Shown here: positions 5,136 to 6,706 of the stretch, piece by piece | How positions within the stretch are numbered: position 1 is the stretch's first letter | Layout: each line of letters opens with the position of its first letter | Origin: Spirochaetales bacterium | GTDB lineage: Bacteria > Spirochaetota > Spirochaetia > Treponematales > Rectinemataceae | DNA length: 6,706 bases | Reading direction: 5' to 3' | Assembly (NCBI GenBank): GCA_015657395.1 | Contig: JADLKI010000008.1 | Coordinates: 238,006 to 244,711 of the forward strand | Made by a program: the position numbers and the translations under genes | Notes under the pieces: generated by a model | The model's input: the letters and a program-made list of their open reading frames with translations, nothing else | Told to the model about the DNA's origin: nothing | The model's database searches: none

Positions 5136-5256
5136 GAAGGTTGCCACTTTCCTCAATATTGAAATCAATGCTGCGCACAGAATCCGCCATGGTGTGGTGC
5201 AAACGGCAGTCACGGTTCCCCCTGGCCAAATTCCCGCAACACCTGTATAGCTGAAC
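5136..5256. other. Intergenic stretch with no recognised feature
   Basis: Part of the 219-bp gap between the divergent nfu-like and parA genes. I found no convincing reading frame, tRNA or known small RNA. One perfect 10-bp palindrome, TCAATATTGA, lies at 5153-5162. A minus-strand open frame reaching in from within parA (5110-5394) has no family resemblance and no ribosome binding site. Confidence 0.5.
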
Positions 5257-5284
5257 CTTTACTGATATGATACTATCAGTAAAG
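5257..5284. promoter_or_regulatory. 11-6-11 perfect inverted repeat over the parA promoter
   Basis: CTTTACTGATA (5257-5267) and TATCAGTAAAG (5274-5284) are perfect reverse complements around TGATAC. The left arm and spacer contain an extended -10 box, TGaTATGAT (5263-5271); no good -35 is seen, as is common for such promoters. A repressor bound here would block the polymerase. It does not resemble the parS consensus TGTTTCACGTGAAACA. The right arm ends 17 bp before the parA start. Confidence 0.6.
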
Positions 5285-5301
5285 TACGTCGGGAAGGTAG
5301 C

Positions 5302-6057
5302 ATGGCTCGAATTATCGTATTTGTCAATCAAAAGGGCGGTGTAGGGAAGACCACGAGCGCTATCAATATTGGTACATCCCTGGCCCTTTTGCATAAAAAG
5401 ACTCTACTCATCGACTTCGATCCACAGGGGAATCTTACCTCAGGGATCGGAGGCAAACTTACCCATGCCAACATCTATCACGTCATCTCCGGCTTGACGG
5501 ACATCAAAAGTATCATCCAGCCGCTCGCCATTCCCCGACTCTTTCTTGCACCCTCGTCGGTGGATCTCAGTGGTGCAACCATCGAACTGGTCGATCGTCC
5601 CGACAGAAACGACTACCTTCGGCGTGCAATAGCTCCCATCGTGGATGACTACGATTTTATCCTCATCGATTGTCCTCCGTCCCTCGGGGTGCTTACATTG
5701 AACGGACTCGCGGCGGCTACTGAAGTCGTCATTCCCCTGCAGTGTGAATATTTTGCCCTGGAAGGGCTCTCTCTCATCATCCAGACCATCGGCCTCGTGC
5801 AAAAGAGCATCAACCCAAACCTAAAAATCGGCGGCATTTTGCTCACCATGTTCGATGCGCGGACAAGGCTTTCTCAGGAGGTGGTCGCCCAAGTGACCGA
5901 ATACTTCAAAGACAAAGTGTTCAAAACCATTATCCCGCGCAATGTCAGGCTCTCCGAAGCTCCTTCGCATGGCCTTCCGGCGATCATGTACGATCCCACC
6001 TGCATCGGCGCAAAGAGCTACGAGTCCGTGACAAAGGAGATTGTGAACCGTGGCTAA
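5302..6057 (+). CDS. parA: Chromosome partitioning ATPase ParA/Soj
   Basis: A 251-residue cytoplasmic ATPase of the small, chromosomal ParA (Soj) type, without the N-terminal helix-turn-helix domain of many plasmid ParAs. The deviant Walker A KGGVGKTT covers residues 11-18, with signature Lys11 and catalytic Lys16; Walker A' is LLIDFDPQGN (35-44, Asp40), and DCPPSLG (123-129) is the Walker B region. RNVRLSEAPSHGLP (213-226) is the typical conserved C-terminal stretch. It binds DNA non-specifically as an ATP dimer and is released by ParB, driving origin segregation. GGGAAGG a few bases ahead of the ATG serves as ribosome binding site. parB overlaps its end by eight bases, so the two are probably translationally coupled. 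Plasmid origin is possible in principle, but the protein looks chromosomal. Confidence 0.95.
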   Translation: MARIIVFVNQKGGVGKTTSAINIGTSLALLHKKTLLIDFDPQGNLTSGIGGKLTHANIYHVISGLTDIKSIIQPLAIPRLFLAPSSVDLSGATIELVDRPDRNDYLRRAIAPIVDDYDFILIDCPPSLGVLTLNGLAAATEVVIPLQCEYFALEGLSLIIQTIGLVQKSINPNLKIGGILLTMFDARTRLSQEVVAQVTEYFKDKVFKTIIPRNVRLSEAPSHGLPAIMYDPTCIGAKSYESVTKEIVNRG

Positions 6058-6706
6058 ATTCGGTCTTGGGAAGGGGCTTGGCGCCCTTATTCCTGAACAT
6101 CAGCAATTTTTCGAACAATCGACACAGGAAAGTCCGGAATCGATGGTGAGGCTCGTCTCCATTGAATCCTTGAGTCCGAATCCCGATCAGCCCAGAAAAA
6201 CCTTCTCCCAGGAATCGCTGGACGAGCTCGCCGAATCCATCCGCCGCCACGGACTTCTGCAGCCGCTCCTCGTGCAGGAGCAAGAGGCGGGCAAATACAT
6301 AATCATCGCCGGCGAGCGGAGATATCGCGCGGCACAGATAGCGGGACTGGATCAATTGCCTGTCATCGTGCGGGCCCCCAACGGCAGCGACCGACACCTC
6401 GAGCTCTCGCTTGTCGAAAACATCCAGCGCGAAGATTTGGATCCGATTGAAGAGGCACAAGCCTACGTCAAGCTTATGGAGATCTCGGGCACAACCCAGG
6501 AACATGTTGCCGAGATCGTGGGCAAAAACCGCGTAACCGTTGCAAACACCATTCGCCTTCTCAGGCTTCCCGAAAACATTCAGGCTGCAATCAAGCAGGG
6601 TATCATCAGTTCCGGTCATGCGCGGGCGCTGCTCTCTATTGAAGATGACGGAGAGCGCCAGAAACTCTTCGATCGTATCTGTGAGGACAATCTCTCCGTG
6701 CGCCAA
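6050..6706 (+). CDS. parB: Chromosome partitioning protein ParB/Spo0J, C-terminus cut by window edge
   Basis: DNA-binding CTPase that loads at parS, slides along DNA and stimulates ParA. The start is GTG at 6050, overlapping the parA stop by eight bases, with AAAGGAG ten bases upstream; it reads MAKFGLGKGLGALIPE, the standard chromosomal ParB N-terminus that contacts ParA. The 219 visible residues cover the N-terminal CTP-binding domain (RLVSIESLSPNPDQPRK from 34, the GERRYRAA motif at 88-95, ENIQRED at 123-129) and the central helix-turn-helix (TQEHVAEIVGKNRVTVANTIRLLRLP, 149-174) followed by SGHARALL (188-195). The C-terminal dimerisation domain, perhaps 60-90 residues, lies beyond the window. 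The frame stays open to the last base. Confidence 0.95.
   Translation, partial: MAKFGLGKGLGALIPEHQQFFEQSTQESPESMVRLVSIESLSPNPDQPRKTFSQESLDELAESIRRHGLLQPLLVQEQEAGKYIIIAGERRYRAAQIAGLDQLPVIVRAPNGSDRHLELSLVENIQREDLDPIEEAQAYVKLMEISGTTQEHVAEIVGKNRVTVANTIRLLRLPENIQAAIKQGIISSGHARALLSIEDDGERQKLFDRICEDNLSVRQ

Noticed and set aside
5110..5394. 94-residue minus-strand frame between nfu and parA
   Set aside because: It begins inside parA, has no ribosome binding site or family similarity, and would run through the parA promoter palindrome.
5674..5684. CCTCCGTCCCT match in parA
   Set aside because: It encodes the invariant DCPPSLG motif of ParA; protein constraint explains the sequence.
5984..6706. 240-residue open frame on the minus strand opposite parB
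   Set aside because: No family resemblance; it is antisense to a clear ParB with all its motifs.

Overview
The window reads as a piece of bacterial chromosome of intermediate GC content. It falls into two blocks: a uronate-catabolism operon on the minus strand (positions 1 to about 3840), and a regulator plus housekeeping genes on the right (about 4013 to 6706). No rRNA, tRNA, CRISPR array, transposase or phage gene was seen. The organism cannot be fixed from sequence alone. My weak inference is a spirochaete, perhaps Treponema-like, from the style of the proteins and the abundance of short interspersed repeats; other anaerobic fermenters are possible.

Left block, transcribed right to left: kduI (2997-3827), kduD (2193-2957), a YhcH/TabA-like cupin (1607-2065), eda (624-1490) and kdgK (1-609, cut by the window edge). 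Together these encode a near-complete route from 5-keto-4-deoxyuronate, the product of unsaturated uronide breakdown from pectin, alginate-like or glycosaminoglycan sugars: KduI isomerises it, KduD reduces it to 2-keto-3-deoxygluconate (KDG), KdgK phosphorylates KDG to KDPG, and Eda splits KDPG to pyruvate and glyceraldehyde 3-phosphate. The cupin is a frequent companion whose role is not settled. An IclR-family regulator (4013-4783) is divergent from the operon and is probably its repressor or activator. The shared 185-bp control region holds a widely spaced 11-bp inverted repeat and a separate 17-bp palindrome that look like operators.

Right block: after the regulator a hairpin with a T-run on the minus strand ends a short Nfu-type iron-sulfur scaffold gene (4858-5082, minus). 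Then come parA (5302-6057) and parB (6050 to the window end), overlapping by 8 bp. A perfect 11-6-11 inverted repeat covers a likely extended -10 box just ahead of parA.

The most unusual signal is a short interspersed motif, CCTCYGTCCC(C), found nine times between 685 and 3783, in gaps and inside genes, in several reading frames and mostly in one orientation. About 0.1 copy would be expected by chance in the whole window. Copies often come in pairs 36-56 bp apart. Two copies sit in the linker of Eda where a C-terminal VOC-like domain seems to have lost its first half, which suggests the repeats have shaped that protein.
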